Assembly (NCBI GenBank): GCA_028288765.1
Contig: JAQGHQ010000496.1
Coordinates: forward strand, 1 to 64,000
From: Gemmataceae bacterium
Lineage (GTDB): Bacteria; Planctomycetota; Planctomycetia; Gemmatales; Gemmataceae
DNA: 64,000 bases
Direction: 5' to 3'
Below, piece by piece: positions 25,190 to 33,947 of this stretch (within the stretch, counting starts at the first letter, position 1; every line of letters begins with the position of its first letter). Under the pieces are notes generated by a model. That model had not been told where the DNA came from, ran no database searches, and saw nothing but the letters and a program-made list of their open reading frames with translations. The translations under genes and the position numbers were made by a program.

Positions 25190-27502
25190 CTACGGGGAGC
25201 TGTCGAGCACCCGCCGCACGGCTTCGAGCAGCTGGTTCGGCGTGTACGGCTTCGCCAGGAACGGCCCGTCGCCCGCGTCGGGCTTTGGGTACCCGGAAAC
25301 GTACAGCACCTTCACCCCCGGGCGGGCGACCCGCACCCGCCCGGCCAGCTCCCGGCCGTCCCGGTTCGGTAGCCCAAGGTCCGTGACCAGGAGGTCGATC
25401 GGCCCGGCGTACAACCGTGCCCGGTCCTCGCCCGTCTCCCCGTCCGCGGCCTCGAGGACCCGATACCCGGCGTGCTGCAGCGCCATCGCCGCCACGTCCC
25501 GGATCTTGTCCCCGTCCTGCACCAGCAGGACCGTTTCCCCCCCCGGCGGCGGGTCCTTCCGGGGGGCCGGCGCGGCTTCGATCGACCCTTCGGCCGCCGC
25601 CCAGAACACCCGCACACTCGTCCCCCATTCCGGCGCCGACTCCACCTCGACGTGGCCGCCGGCCCCGCGGACGATGTCCCGGACCGTGGCCAGCCCGAGC
25701 CCGGTCCCGTTCGCGCCCTTCGTCGTGAAGAACGGGTCGAACATCCGGGCCTTCACCTCCTCCGTCATCCCGCACCCGGTGTCGGTCACCGTCAGCGCGA
25801 CGTACTCCCCGGCCGGGCACGCCGCCGGCCACCCGCGGCGGTCCGGGCCGACGGGTGCCCTGGCCGTCCGCACGGTGATGACGCCGGTCCCGGGGATCGC
25901 GTCCCGGGCGTTCGCCACGAGGTTCAGCAGCACCTGGTCGAACTGGGCCGGGTCGACGCGGATCGGGGGCACGTCCGGGGTGAGGAGCAGGTCGAGCTCG
26001 ACCCGGTCGCCGGCCAGCCGGCGGAGCATCCGCTCGACCGCCCGGACAGTCGCGTTCGGGCAGATCGCGCACGGGTTCGAGGCGGCCGGTTTGGTGAACG
26101 TGAGCAGCTGGCCGGCGACCCGGGCGGCCGTGTCGGCGGTCGCGGCGATCAGGTCGGTCGGCTCCCGGAGCGGGTCGGCCGGCGGGAGGAGGTCGCGGAC
26201 CAGCTGGGCGTTCCCCGAAATGACGGTGAGGAGGTTGTTGAAGTCGTGGGCCACCCCGGCGACGAGCCGGCCGACCACCTCCAGCCGGGAGGCCTGCCGC
26301 GCCTGCTCCGGCGGCCGGCCGGCTTCCTCTCGCACCCGGGCCTCGGCCCGGTCCGCCCGGCCCTCGGCGGCGGCGAGCTGGGTCTCGAGGTCCCGCACCC
26401 GGGCGGTCGCGTCGGCCGGCCGGGTCAGTTCGGACACGATCCGCGGGGCGATCGCCCGGAGGACGGCCCGCACATCCGGCCCGCCCGGCCGCGCCGCCCG
26501 GTCGTCGACCACCGCGACGAACCCGAGCAGCTCCCCGGCCGCATCGACGAGCGGCTCGGCGGCGGCGGCCTCGGCCCGGAGCCGGCCCAGGAACTCGTCG
26601 GCCGGGAACCGGTCCCGGGCGGCCGACGGGACGGACTGCGAGGCCCCGGCGAGGGCGGGGCGGACGAACCCGCCGGCCGCGGAGAAGGTGAACCCGTCCG
26701 CGGGCCGCCCGTCGATCCAGACCGCGGCGGTGCGGGCTTCCGCCAGGTCCGCCGGGGCCGGGACGGCGACCACGGCGGCCCGTGCGTCGAATACCGTCGC
26801 GAGCTGTTCCACCACCCGGGCGACGAAGTCGGCCCCGGTCGCGGGGCCGATCGCTTCGAGGGCGGTGAGCCCGGCCCGCTCGGTGCGGGCCCGGGCGGTG
26901 GTGTCGGTGGTGATCCCGTCCACCCGGACCGGGTGCCCGTCGGGGCCGCGGACCAGCCGCCCGCGGGTGACCACCCACCGGACCGACCCGGCCGGCGTTT
27001 CGACCCGGTGCTCCAGGGTGAAGCCGTCGGTGGCCGGGAGGTGCCGCAGTGCCGTGCGCAGGGCGGTCCGGTCGTCGTCGGGGACGACTTCGAGCCATAG
27101 CCCGGGGCGTTCGATGAACTCGTTCGCCGCCCGCCCGAACGTCCGCTCGACCCCGCCGGCCAGGGAGAACACCAGCTCGCCGTCGGGTGATATCGACCAG
27201 ATCACGTCCTCGAGCGACGCGAGGACTTCGGCCGGGACCGCCCCCCGGCTCCGGGTCGGCCGGCCGGGGGCGTCCCGGCCGTCGGCGGTCGCAGGGCGGA
27301 AAGGCCCGCCGGGCCGCTTCGGCGGTCGCGGGAGAGGGAGCGGGGTCTCGTGGCCGACGGTCGGGGTGTCGGCGGTGTGGCCAGTCGGCGGGGCGGAGTG
27401 GAGGAGCACGGCTTCGAGCGAGGCGGTCCGCCGCTCTTGCCGGTCCAGCCGGTCCAGAGTTTCCCGGAGCAGGTCTTCGAGCGTCTCGGTGGCGGAGGTC
27501 AT
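25190..27502 (-). CDS. PAS-GAF-like hybrid sensor histidine kinase
   Basis: This 770-residue soluble-looking protein has a coiled N-terminus (residues 1-35), a PAS domain (about 90-210, [20 protein letters not shown]), a GAF-like region (about 215-370) and a histidine phosphoacceptor motif ([20 protein letters not shown]). The ATPase domain follows, with N-box ([10 protein letters not shown]) and G-boxes ([20 protein letters not shown]), then a C-terminal receiver domain with its phospho-Asp in [13 protein letters not shown]. No membrane helix is evident, so the signal is probably cytoplasmic. Hybrid kinases of this layout pass phosphate on to a downstream partner; no such partner lies next to it. 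Confidence 0.9.
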   Translation of the reverse strand: MTSATETLEDLLRETLDRLDRQERRTASLEAVLLHSAPPTGHTADTPTVGHETPLPLPRPPKRPGGPFRPATADGRDAPGRPTRSRGAVPAEVLASLEDVIWSISPDGELVFSLAGGVERTFGRAANEFIERPGLWLEVVPDDDRTALRTALRHLPATDGFTLEHRVETPAGSVRWVVTRGRLVRGPDGHPVRVDGITTDTTARARTERAGLTALEAIGPATGADFVARVVEQLATVFDARAAVVAVPAPADLAEARTAAVWIDGRPADGFTFSAAGGFVRPALAGASQSVPSAARDRFPADEFLGRLRAEAAAAEPLVDAAGELLGFVAVVDDRAARPGGPDVRAVLRAIAPRIVSELTRPADATARVRDLETQLAAAEGRADRAEARVREEAGRPPEQARQASRLEVVGRLVAGVAHDFNNLLTVISGNAQLVRDLLPPADPLREPTDLIAATADTAARVAGQLLTFTKPAASNPCAICPNATVRAVERMLRRLAGDRVELDLLLTPDVPPIRVDPAQFDQVLLNLVANARDAIPGTGVITVRTARAPVGPDRRGWPAACPAGEYVALTVTDTGCGMTEEVKARMFDPFFTTKGANGTGLGLATVRDIVRGAGGHVEVESAPEWGTSVRVFWAAAEGSIEAAPAPRKDPPPGGETVLLVQDGDKIRDVAAMALQHAGYRVLEAADGETGEDRARLYAGPIDLLVTDLGLPNRDGRELAGRVRVARPGVKVLYVSGYPKPDAGDGPFLAKPYTPNQLLEAVRRVLDSSP

Positions 27503-27684
27503 TGGGTCGTCCCCCCTGCCCCTTGCCCGGCCCTCCTCGCAATGGGGAGGGACGACACTTCACCCGACCCGTTGCGAACCGGCCGGCGGCGTGTTACCTT
27601 GTCGGCCGGTTCACGTCCCCCCGGCCCGGACCGGGCTGGGGGCCGCCGCCCGGTCGACTCCTGCCACCCGGAAAGGCCCTCCCG

Positions 27685-28569
27685 ATGCGCTGCCGCGTCC
27701 TGCTCGCCCCGCCCGCTGTCCTCCTTGCCGCCCTGTTCGGCCCCGCGCCGGCCGCGGACGACTACGCCCACGGCCCGGACTCGGTCCCCCAGGCCGGGGT
27801 GCCGAAGGGGAAGGTGACCGGCCCGGTCCGGTGGAAGAGCGAGGTCTTCGCCGGGACCGAGCGGGACTACTGGGTGTACGTCCCGGCCCAGTACAAGCCG
27901 GGGGAGCCGGCGTGCGTGATGGTGTTCCAGGACGGGGGTGGATACCTGGGCGGCCCGTTCCGTGCCCCGGTCGTGTTCGACAACCTGATTCATAAGAAGG
28001 AGATGCCGGTCACCGTCGGCATCTTCGTGAACCCCGGCAAGTTCCCCGTCCCCGGTAAGGAGGAGAAGGACTGGCGGTCGAACCGGAGTTTCGAGTACGA
28101 CACTCTTTCCAACCAGTATGTCGCTTTCCTGGAAAAGGAGATCCTGCCCGAGGTGGGGAAGGGGGTAAAACTCCGGTCGGATGCGTCCGGTCGTGCGATC
28201 TGCGGGATCAGTTCCGGCGGGATCTGTGCGTTTACCGCGGCGTGGGAACGTCCGGACCTGTTCTCGAAGGTGCTCAGCCACGTCGGGAGCTTCACGAACA
28301 TCCGCGGCGGTGACGTGTACCCGGGGCTGATCCGCAAGACCGAGCGAAAGCCGCTCCGGGTGTACCTACAAGACGGGTCCGGGGACCTGGACAACCTGCA
28401 CGGCCACTGGCCGCTCGCCAACGTCCAGATGGCGTCGGCGCTGAAGTTCATGGGGTACGACTACACGTTCGCGTACGGGGACGGCGGCCACAACGGGAAG
28501 CACGGCGGGGTGATCCTGCCGGACAGCCTCCGGTGGCTCTGGCGCGATACCCCGACGACGCCCAAGTAA
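27685..28569 (+). CDS. Alpha/beta hydrolase, esterase D / CE1-like
   Basis: This 294-residue secreted protein has a signal peptide ([20 protein letters not shown]). The fold of the carbohydrate-esterase type is visible: [20 protein letters not shown], an oxyanion stretch with [10 protein letters not shown], the nucleophile elbow GISSGG (serine 176), and a C-terminal His in [11 protein letters not shown]. Family members include feruloyl and acetyl-xylan esterases; the substrate here is not known. The ATG at 27685 opens the signal peptide. A complex nested palindrome follows the stop (28603-28838). Confidence 0.85.
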   Translation: MRCRVLLAPPAVLLAALFGPAPAADDYAHGPDSVPQAGVPKGKVTGPVRWKSEVFAGTERDYWVYVPAQYKPGEPACVMVFQDGGGYLGGPFRAPVVFDNLIHKKEMPVTVGIFVNPGKFPVPGKEEKDWRSNRSFEYDTLSNQYVAFLEKEILPEVGKGVKLRSDASGRAICGISSGGICAFTAAWERPDLFSKVLSHVGSFTNIRGGDVYPGLIRKTERKPLRVYLQDGSGDLDNLHGHWPLANVQMASALKFMGYDYTFAYGDGGHNGKHGGVILPDSLRWLWRDTPTTPK

Positions 28570-28884
28570 CCGCCCGTCGGTTGGCCGCCCGGGGCACTTA
28601 ACTGTGGGGGCGAGTTTCCAACTTGCCCAGTTGGTGCCCGAATAAGGCAGACGGCAGGAGAAAATCGACCCGCCCGCACGCTTCGTAGGGCACGCACTGC
28701 GTGCCGGCTGTTTGCCTGGCGAAGCGGCACGCGGTGCGTGCCCTACAAGACGGGTTGTCCCCAGTGTCTCCGGCATTCTGCGGGTCGCTTTACACCTGCC
28801 GGATACCTAATTGGGCAAGTTGGAAACTTGCCTCCACAAGCCCAGGGCTCCCGCCCTGGGCGGCCTAAAAACCACCTTCTTCCC
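28570..28884. other. 315-base intergenic gap filled with nested palindromes
   Basis: Nearly all of this gap is the nested inverted repeat at 28603-28838, with a further short palindrome (CCCAGGGCTCCCGCCCTGGG) at about 28841-28860. No gene was found. Confidence 0.7.
28603..28838. repeat. Triple nested inverted repeat
   Basis: Outer arms 28603-28629 (GGGCGAGTTTCCAACTTGCC) and 28812-28838. Middle arms about 28647-28673 (contains GGCAGGAGAAAATCGACCCG) and about 28781-28802. Inner arms 28685-28705 (GTAGGGCACGCACTGCGTGC) and 28726-28746, nearly complementary (one mismatch). The order outer, middle, inner suggests successive insertions. Confidence 0.9.
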
Positions 28885-29400
28885 ATGACCCGCATACTAC
28901 TCTCCCTCCCCGTGCTGCTCCTCCTCGCCCCGGTGGCCGCAGCCCAGGACATGCCGCTGTCACAGATCCTCATCGACGGCGAGGGGTGGAAGAAGACGGA
29001 CTCACCAGGCCCGCGGCCGTCCGCCGCGGGCCAACCGTCCACCACATCGCCGGACCGCAGCACCATTTTCACCTGGTCGCCGGGAGAGCGGTTCCTGCAC
29101 GCCGCCCAGACGCGGCCGGATGGCGAACCCGTTGCCCGGTCTCCGTACGCCCCGCTCCGTCTCGCCCGGGGGGAGAAGGGGGCGACCGTCCCCAGTCTGA
29201 CCACGGACAAGGACGGCCGCATCTACGCCGCCACTCCCATCGGAATCCAGGTGTTCGACCCGACCGGCCGGCTGTGCGGGGTGGTGACCGCACCGGCCCC
29301 GGGAAAGATGGAGCATCTCGGGTTCGAGGGGGAGCAACTGACGGCGTGGGTCGGGGAGACGAAGTACGTCCGGAAGGTGAAGACGACCGGGGTGAAGTGA
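28885..29400 (+). CDS. Secreted protein resembling the C-terminal part of SMP-30/gluconolactonase proteins
   Basis: This 171-residue protein has a signal peptide (MTRILLSLPVLLLLAPVAAA). The C-terminal half, GRIYAATPIGIQVFDPTGRL then GVVTAPAPGKMEHLGFEGEQ, resembles the last blades of SMP-30/gluconolactonase-like beta-propellers. The protein is about half the usual length (about 300), so it is a small variant or a remnant. The start at 28885 is fixed by the signal peptide. A frame running upstream reads repeat DNA, so the longer version is not credible. Confidence 0.55.
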   Translation: MTRILLSLPVLLLLAPVAAAQDMPLSQILIDGEGWKKTDSPGPRPSAAGQPSTTSPDRSTIFTWSPGERFLHAAQTRPDGEPVARSPYAPLRLARGEKGATVPSLTTDKDGRIYAATPIGIQVFDPTGRLCGVVTAPAPGKMEHLGFEGEQLTAWVGETKYVRKVKTTGVK

Positions 29401-29417
29401 CGCCGGCCGCGCTCGCG

Positions 29418-30350
29418 TCACCCCTTCCAGTTCCCGCTCGGCCACGTCCGGTCGCGGACCGGTTCCAGCACCTTCAGCACGTCGGCGAGCAAGACGGGGT
29501 CGAGCGGCTCCCGCATCGCGCGCAAGTTCGCCTCCAGTTCACTTTTCTTCGCGGTGCCGGTGATCGTGCTCGGGATCCGCTCGTCGGCGAAGCAGAACCG
29601 CATCCCGAGGGCGGCGATGTCGGCCCCGCGGGCGCGGCACAGCGCGGCCGCCTCCCGGCACGCCTCCTTGATCTCCGCCGGGGCCGGGTGCCACGGCGGC
29701 GGGCCCTGATTCGTCAGCAGCCCCAGCGACAGCGGGCTCGCGTTCAGTACCCCGACCCCGCGGGCCTCCGCGACCGGCAGCAGTTCGGTCAACAGCTGGG
29801 TGTTCTGCAAGGTGAAATGGGCGTAGCTGATGACCACGTCGAGGTCGCACCGCTCGATCGCCCGCCGCAGGAGCCCGAGCGGGTAGCACGACATCCCGAT
29901 GAACCGCGTCTTGCCCTCCTTCTTCAACTGGTGGAGGACCTCGGCCGTCTCGGTGAACACCGGCTCGTAGTCCGTCGCGAACTCGATGTCGTGGGCGAGC
30001 AGGATGTCGACGTGGTCAGTGCGGAGTCGGCGGAGCGAGCCGTCCACGCACGCCCGCATCCCGGCCGGGGTGAAGTCGAACACGGTGCGGTCGAGCCGGC
30101 CGGCCTTCGTACAGATGTGGACCTTCTCCCGCCAGCCGCCCTGAAGGACCTCCCCGAGGATCTCCTCGGACCGGCCCAGGCCGTAGAACGCGGACGTGTC
30201 GATCAGGTTCACCCCGGCGTCGATCGCGGCGTGGACGCAGTCGGCGACCTCGGCCACGGACACCGGGCCGTACTGCTGGCCGATCGCGGCCCCGCCCTGC
30301 GACATGGCGGAGACGGTCAGGCCGGTGCGGCCGAGCGGGCGGTATTGCAT
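29418..30350 (-). CDS. Aldo/keto reductase
   Basis: This 310-residue NAD(P)H-dependent TIM-barrel oxidoreductase shows the full catalytic tetrad: D51 and Y56 (LIDTSAFYGLGRSEE), K82 (ICTKAG) and H120 (LLAHDIEF). The cofactor region includes GTAKKSELEANL near the C-terminus. It belongs to the branch that contains L-galactose and L-fucose dehydrogenase-like enzymes, but the substrate cannot be read from sequence. The stop of the preceding convergent gene is 18 bases away. Confidence 0.9.
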   Translation of the reverse strand: MQYRPLGRTGLTVSAMSQGGAAIGQQYGPVSVAEVADCVHAAIDAGVNLIDTSAFYGLGRSEEILGEVLQGGWREKVHICTKAGRLDRTVFDFTPAGMRACVDGSLRRLRTDHVDILLAHDIEFATDYEPVFTETAEVLHQLKKEGKTRFIGMSCYPLGLLRRAIERCDLDVVISYAHFTLQNTQLLTELLPVAEARGVGVLNASPLSLGLLTNQGPPPWHPAPAEIKEACREAAALCRARGADIAALGMRFCFADERIPSTITGTAKKSELEANLRAMREPLDPVLLADVLKVLEPVRDRTWPSGNWKG

Positions 30351-30390
30351 TCGGTGCCGTCCTTATCGGAACTGGGGTGCCGGCCCCGGG

Positions 30391-32730
30391 CTACTTCGGC
30401 CGGCGGTAGAACCGGTTGGCCAGGAGCCCCTCGACCGCGAGCAGCAACAAGACCGCGATCAGGAGCCACGGGAAGAGATCGACCGGGTGCCGGAACGTCT
30501 CCTGCCGGTCCAGGGCGGTCTTCAGTTCCAGGTTCTTCCCCACGGGCACGACGGTGTTCGCCCCGGTCAGCGCCTCGATCCCCTCGACCGGCACCTTGTC
30601 CAGCGTGCTTTCCTCGGCCGGGACGTTCAGGCTGAACCCCTCCTGCCACCGCGGGGGGGCGGTCGGGCCGTCGGCGGTCGCGGGGGTGAGGGTGTAGTTC
30701 CCGGCGGCGTTCGTCCGCGGCGGGCCGAGCCGGAGCTCCGTCTGCCGCTCGGTCGGGCGGACGATCGAGTCGGTCCCGGCGACCCCGGGGCCGGTGAGGA
30801 CCAGATTGTCCCGCTTCCCGCCCAGGAGCTTCGCCAGCGGGACGGTCACCACCTGCCCGGTCGGGTAGTTGAAGTTCGCGTCGGCGGCGGCCCCGGCGGC
30901 GTACCGCAGGAGCAGCTGGGGGAACGCGACCGCCCAGGAATTCTGACCATCCCAGTAGTTGTTCCACGGGTCCTTGTCGTCGGGCATGTCCATCCGGGTG
31001 GTCAGGAGCAGGACCTTGCCCTTCGGGGCCTTGTCCTTCGCGTCGAGGAAGGTCCGCTCCAGCACGGCCGGGTGCCGCTTGGCCGGGTCGTCGTCGGTGT
31101 CGTAGGTCACGACCACCGCCGCCCCGTCGCCCCGCCGCTCGACTTCCCAGTACTTCCACACCGGCCGCGGGTTCCGGTCGGCGTCGACGTTCCCCTTCGC
31201 CTTCCACTCCTTGATCGGGGCGAGCATCGGGTGCTGGATCGCCCGGTCGTCGTTCCCGGCGAACACGGCCCACACGACGCCGGCCCGCCGGTCCTTCGCC
31301 TTCGGGTCTTTGGGCGCGGGGAACTCCTTGGCGGTTTCGACCACCCGCTTCAGGGCCCCGGGCATCAGCTTGGTCGCGGCCTCGCCGTTGTAGGCGTCGA
31401 GGGAGGTCGTCTCCCCGCCGGGGACGACGATCAGCTTCCCGCCGCCCTCGACATACTTCCGGATCTCGCCCCAGAGCTGGTCGGACGGGCGGGCCACGCT
31501 CAGGAGGGTGACCGCCTCGTACCCGCCGAGGTCGGCGGCGGCCACCTGGTCGGGCTTCTTCACGTCGCAGGAGAACTCCCGCGTCGCGTCCACGGCCAGC
31601 ACCCAGAAGTAGGGGTCGCCCACGACCCCCCTGGCCGGGTCGCCGGGGTTGTCGCTGATCGCCAACACCTTCCGGGGCTCGACCACGCGGAACGTGAAGA
31701 ACCGCGTGTTGTCCGCCATCAGGGCGTCCTTCTTCTCCAGCTCGAACCGGACCTGATGGGCCCCCGGCTTGAGGTCCTTGAACTCGAACGCGACCGTCCG
31801 CGTCTGCCCGTCCGGGATGTCGACCTCCCGGGGCGGGATTTTGGTCTCATCAAGGAGGGCGTGTACCGTCGCCTTGGCGTCGAGCCCGACGGCGGCCAGG
31901 GTGACGGTGACCGACACCGGCTGGTCGGCCGGCACGGTCTGCGCCCGGCCCTCGGTCATCTCGGCGGCCAGGATGGCGACGTTCACCGGCTTGTCCGTCC
32001 CGACGTCGACGACCGCGTGGGCCGGCTTCGGGTCCGGGACGGAGTCGCGGAGCTTCTTCAGGTCGTCGACCCGGGACGGGTCCCAGCTCGACGCGGCCCG
32101 GTCGGTGAACACGGCGACGAGCCGGGGCAGCGTGTCGGCGGCCTCGGTCTGTTCGTCCACGGTCCGCAACAGCTGGTAGGCGGTGGCGAGGGCGGCCGTG
32201 ACCGACTGCCCGCCGCCGGTCGCGGGCGCCGACTGGCCGGGCTTCGGGGCCCGCTTGGCGAGGTCGGTGAGCTTGGTCCGGGCGTCGGAAACGGACGGGA
32301 GCCAGTCCCCGCCGGGGTCGCCGGTCTCGACCACCGCCACCCGCGACCCGTCCGGGAGGTCGTTGATCAGCTCGATCGCCCGCTGGCAGGCTTCTTCCAG
32401 CCGGGTCTTGTCGCCGTCCGCGTACCCCATGCTCGGGCTGGTGTCGACCACGACGACGACGGCGGCCGGCTGGTCCCCGTGGAGCGGGATGAACCCTTCG
32501 TTGAGCACCGACGGCTGGTAGAGCGCGAGACAAAACAGGGCGATGAGGAGCATCCGGAGGGCGAGCAGGAGGAAGTGCCGCAGCCGGAGCTTCCGCTGGT
32601 TCGTCTTGAGGCGCTGTTTGAGGAACCGAAACGCCGGGAACGGGAGCCGCTTGGGCTCCTGTTTCATGATCAGGTGGAGGATGATCGGGAGCCCGACCAG
32701 GGCCGCCCCGACGAATAGGATCGAGTGCAT
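30391..32730 (-). CDS. BatA / von Willebrand factor A domain membrane protein
   Basis: This 779-residue protein has a BatA-type N-terminus with two membrane helices around residues 5-22 and 52-71 (MHSILFVGAALVGLPIILHL; FLLLALRMLLIALFCLALYQ). A VWA domain carries the metal-site motif DTSPSMGYADG at 96-106. A long beta-rich periplasmic part follows, then a C-terminal membrane helix (PWLLIAVLLLLAVEGLLANR) and a basic tail. Such proteins are common in planctomycetes and may take part in envelope assembly, sometimes with a MoxR ATPase; none is visible here. Confidence 0.85.
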   Translation of the reverse strand: MHSILFVGAALVGLPIILHLIMKQEPKRLPFPAFRFLKQRLKTNQRKLRLRHFLLLALRMLLIALFCLALYQPSVLNEGFIPLHGDQPAAVVVVVDTSPSMGYADGDKTRLEEACQRAIELINDLPDGSRVAVVETGDPGGDWLPSVSDARTKLTDLAKRAPKPGQSAPATGGGQSVTAALATAYQLLRTVDEQTEAADTLPRLVAVFTDRAASSWDPSRVDDLKKLRDSVPDPKPAHAVVDVGTDKPVNVAILAAEMTEGRAQTVPADQPVSVTVTLAAVGLDAKATVHALLDETKIPPREVDIPDGQTRTVAFEFKDLKPGAHQVRFELEKKDALMADNTRFFTFRVVEPRKVLAISDNPGDPARGVVGDPYFWVLAVDATREFSCDVKKPDQVAAADLGGYEAVTLLSVARPSDQLWGEIRKYVEGGGKLIVVPGGETTSLDAYNGEAATKLMPGALKRVVETAKEFPAPKDPKAKDRRAGVVWAVFAGNDDRAIQHPMLAPIKEWKAKGNVDADRNPRPVWKYWEVERRGDGAAVVVTYDTDDDPAKRHPAVLERTFLDAKDKAPKGKVLLLTTRMDMPDDKDPWNNYWDGQNSWAVAFPQLLLRYAAGAAADANFNYPTGQVVTVPLAKLLGGKRDNLVLTGPGVAGTDSIVRPTERQTELRLGPPRTNAAGNYTLTPATADGPTAPPRWQEGFSLNVPAEESTLDKVPVEGIEALTGANTVVPVGKNLELKTALDRQETFRHPVDLFPWLLIAVLLLLAVEGLLANRFYRRPK

Positions 32731-32886
32731 GGGTGCATTGTAACCGGCCGGTTGCTCTCCGGTTCCGGGCGGCAGGTTTTGGCAGTCTCCGGAACGGTTC
32801 GTCCGCCACTTGCCGGGCGGCAGGGGAGAACCGCCGTCGTCGACGACTCCGGCAGCACGACTGCCTCCGGAGTCGTTCCTCCGGCC

Positions 32887-33102
32887 TCACGACGTGACCG
32901 GTTTCCCGTTCGCGTCCAGCCCGTACCGGGCGAAGATCTCCTCGGGCGTGACCCAGACGACCTGCCCGTCCCGCGACTCGCAGACCGACCGGCCCATCCG
33001 GGCGTGTTCGAGCAGGGCGTCCCGGGCAGCCAGCTCGTGTGCCCGGTCGATCGCGGAGTGGTCGATCAGATTAGTCACCGGTAGTGTGGTCTGCTCCGCC
33101 AT
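32887..33102 (-). CDS. Small protein partnered with the zeta-toxin-like gene
   Basis: This 71-residue protein is in the same orientation as the zeta-like ATPase and its start overlaps that gene's end by 32 bases. ATG at 33102 has an AGGAG ribosome-binding site 8 bases upstream, inside the toxin gene; a GTG at 33111 is possible but worse. The sequence (starting MAEQTTLPVTNLIDHSAIDR) is acidic and has no named motif; the ending VWVTPEEIFARYG is reminiscent of short antitoxin-like proteins. I infer partnership only from the overlap. Confidence 0.6.
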   Translation of the reverse strand: MAEQTTLPVTNLIDHSAIDRAHELAARDALLEHARMGRSVCESRDGQVVWVTPEEIFARYGLDANGKPVTS

Positions 33103-33682
33103 CGGTCGCACTCCTGGTAAATAGCTCCCACCGGTCCGGGTCGAGGACCGTATCGAAGAAGCTGTTATTGAAGGCGATCAACCTCGACCGGCCGTTGCTG
33201 TTATCATACACCTGCCACGTCGAGACTACCGGTCGGTAGAGTTCGAGGAAGTTCTGCACACTTCGTGAATACCGTCGACGGATCGTATCCTCCGGGACGT
33301 GATGCCCACCAGCCCGGACCCGCTCCGCAACGCGGTTGATCGCCAGACGTGGGCTGTCGAGCCAGTAGTAGAACAGGTGGACTGCGTACCCCGCCTGCCG
33401 CAGCTCGCCGAGCCACGGGGCGTACGTCCGCGCTGACAAGGTCGTCTCGAAGGCAAAGCTGCATCGGCGGACGGCCAGATCACGCAGGTGGTCGAGCATG
33501 ATCCGCCCCGCCTTCACGGCTTCGGACTCCGGATCAAAGGCATTCAGCCCGCGGGCGATCGCGTCGGCGTTGACGAACGCCGGGATTTTCAGCGTGTCTC
33601 GCAAGGTACGTTGCGAGGCGGTCGTCTTCCCCGCCCCGTTGATTCCGCCGAGTACCGCGACCGTGGGCGCTGTGGGTGACAC
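33071..33682 (-). CDS. Zeta-toxin-like AAA ATPase (COG4185 type)
   Basis: This 203-residue P-loop protein carries Walker A at 12-21 (GGINGAGKTT). VNADAIARGLN follows, and the helical lid contains FAFETTLSART, a hallmark of the zeta/PezT-like kinase family that phosphorylates UDP-sugars or other small substrates. GTG at 33682 has a well-spaced GAGGGA ribosome-binding site (7 bases), which I prefer over the TTG at 33709. In other bacteria relatives occur with a small partner or alone; here a 71-residue protein overlaps its 3' end. Confidence 0.7.
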   Translation of the reverse strand: MSPTAPTVAVLGGINGAGKTTASQRTLRDTLKIPAFVNADAIARGLNAFDPESEAVKAGRIMLDHLRDLAVRRCSFAFETTLSARTYAPWLGELRQAGYAVHLFYYWLDSPRLAINRVAERVRAGGHHVPEDTIRRRYSRSVQNFLELYRPVVSTWQVYDNSNGRSRLIAFNNSFFDTVLDPDRWELFTRSATDGGADHTTGD

Positions 33683-33947
33683 GGGCGATTCCCTCGGCAA
33701 CTCCGCCAACTCCCGCCGTCCGACACGATCCTACCACGGGCGTACCCGTCAGAGAATCCGAGGTCGTGCGACGGAAACGCGGTGCGGCCCTGATCGGGAT
33801 TTTGGCGCGAGGTGTGACCGAAAACCCCTTTCGCGGTGGACAGAATTCGATCGTCGCAGGTGCCGGCTCCCCACCGAGCCTTGCCCGATGCCGTGACCCG
33901 TTCTACGGTTGCACGAGCCTGACACCCGGTTTTTCGACGAGTTCCCG

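Noticed and set aside
28885-29400. A full SMP-30/gluconolactonase enzyme
   Set aside because: The protein is about half the family length and only the C-terminal blades are recognisable, so I left the call as a resemblance.
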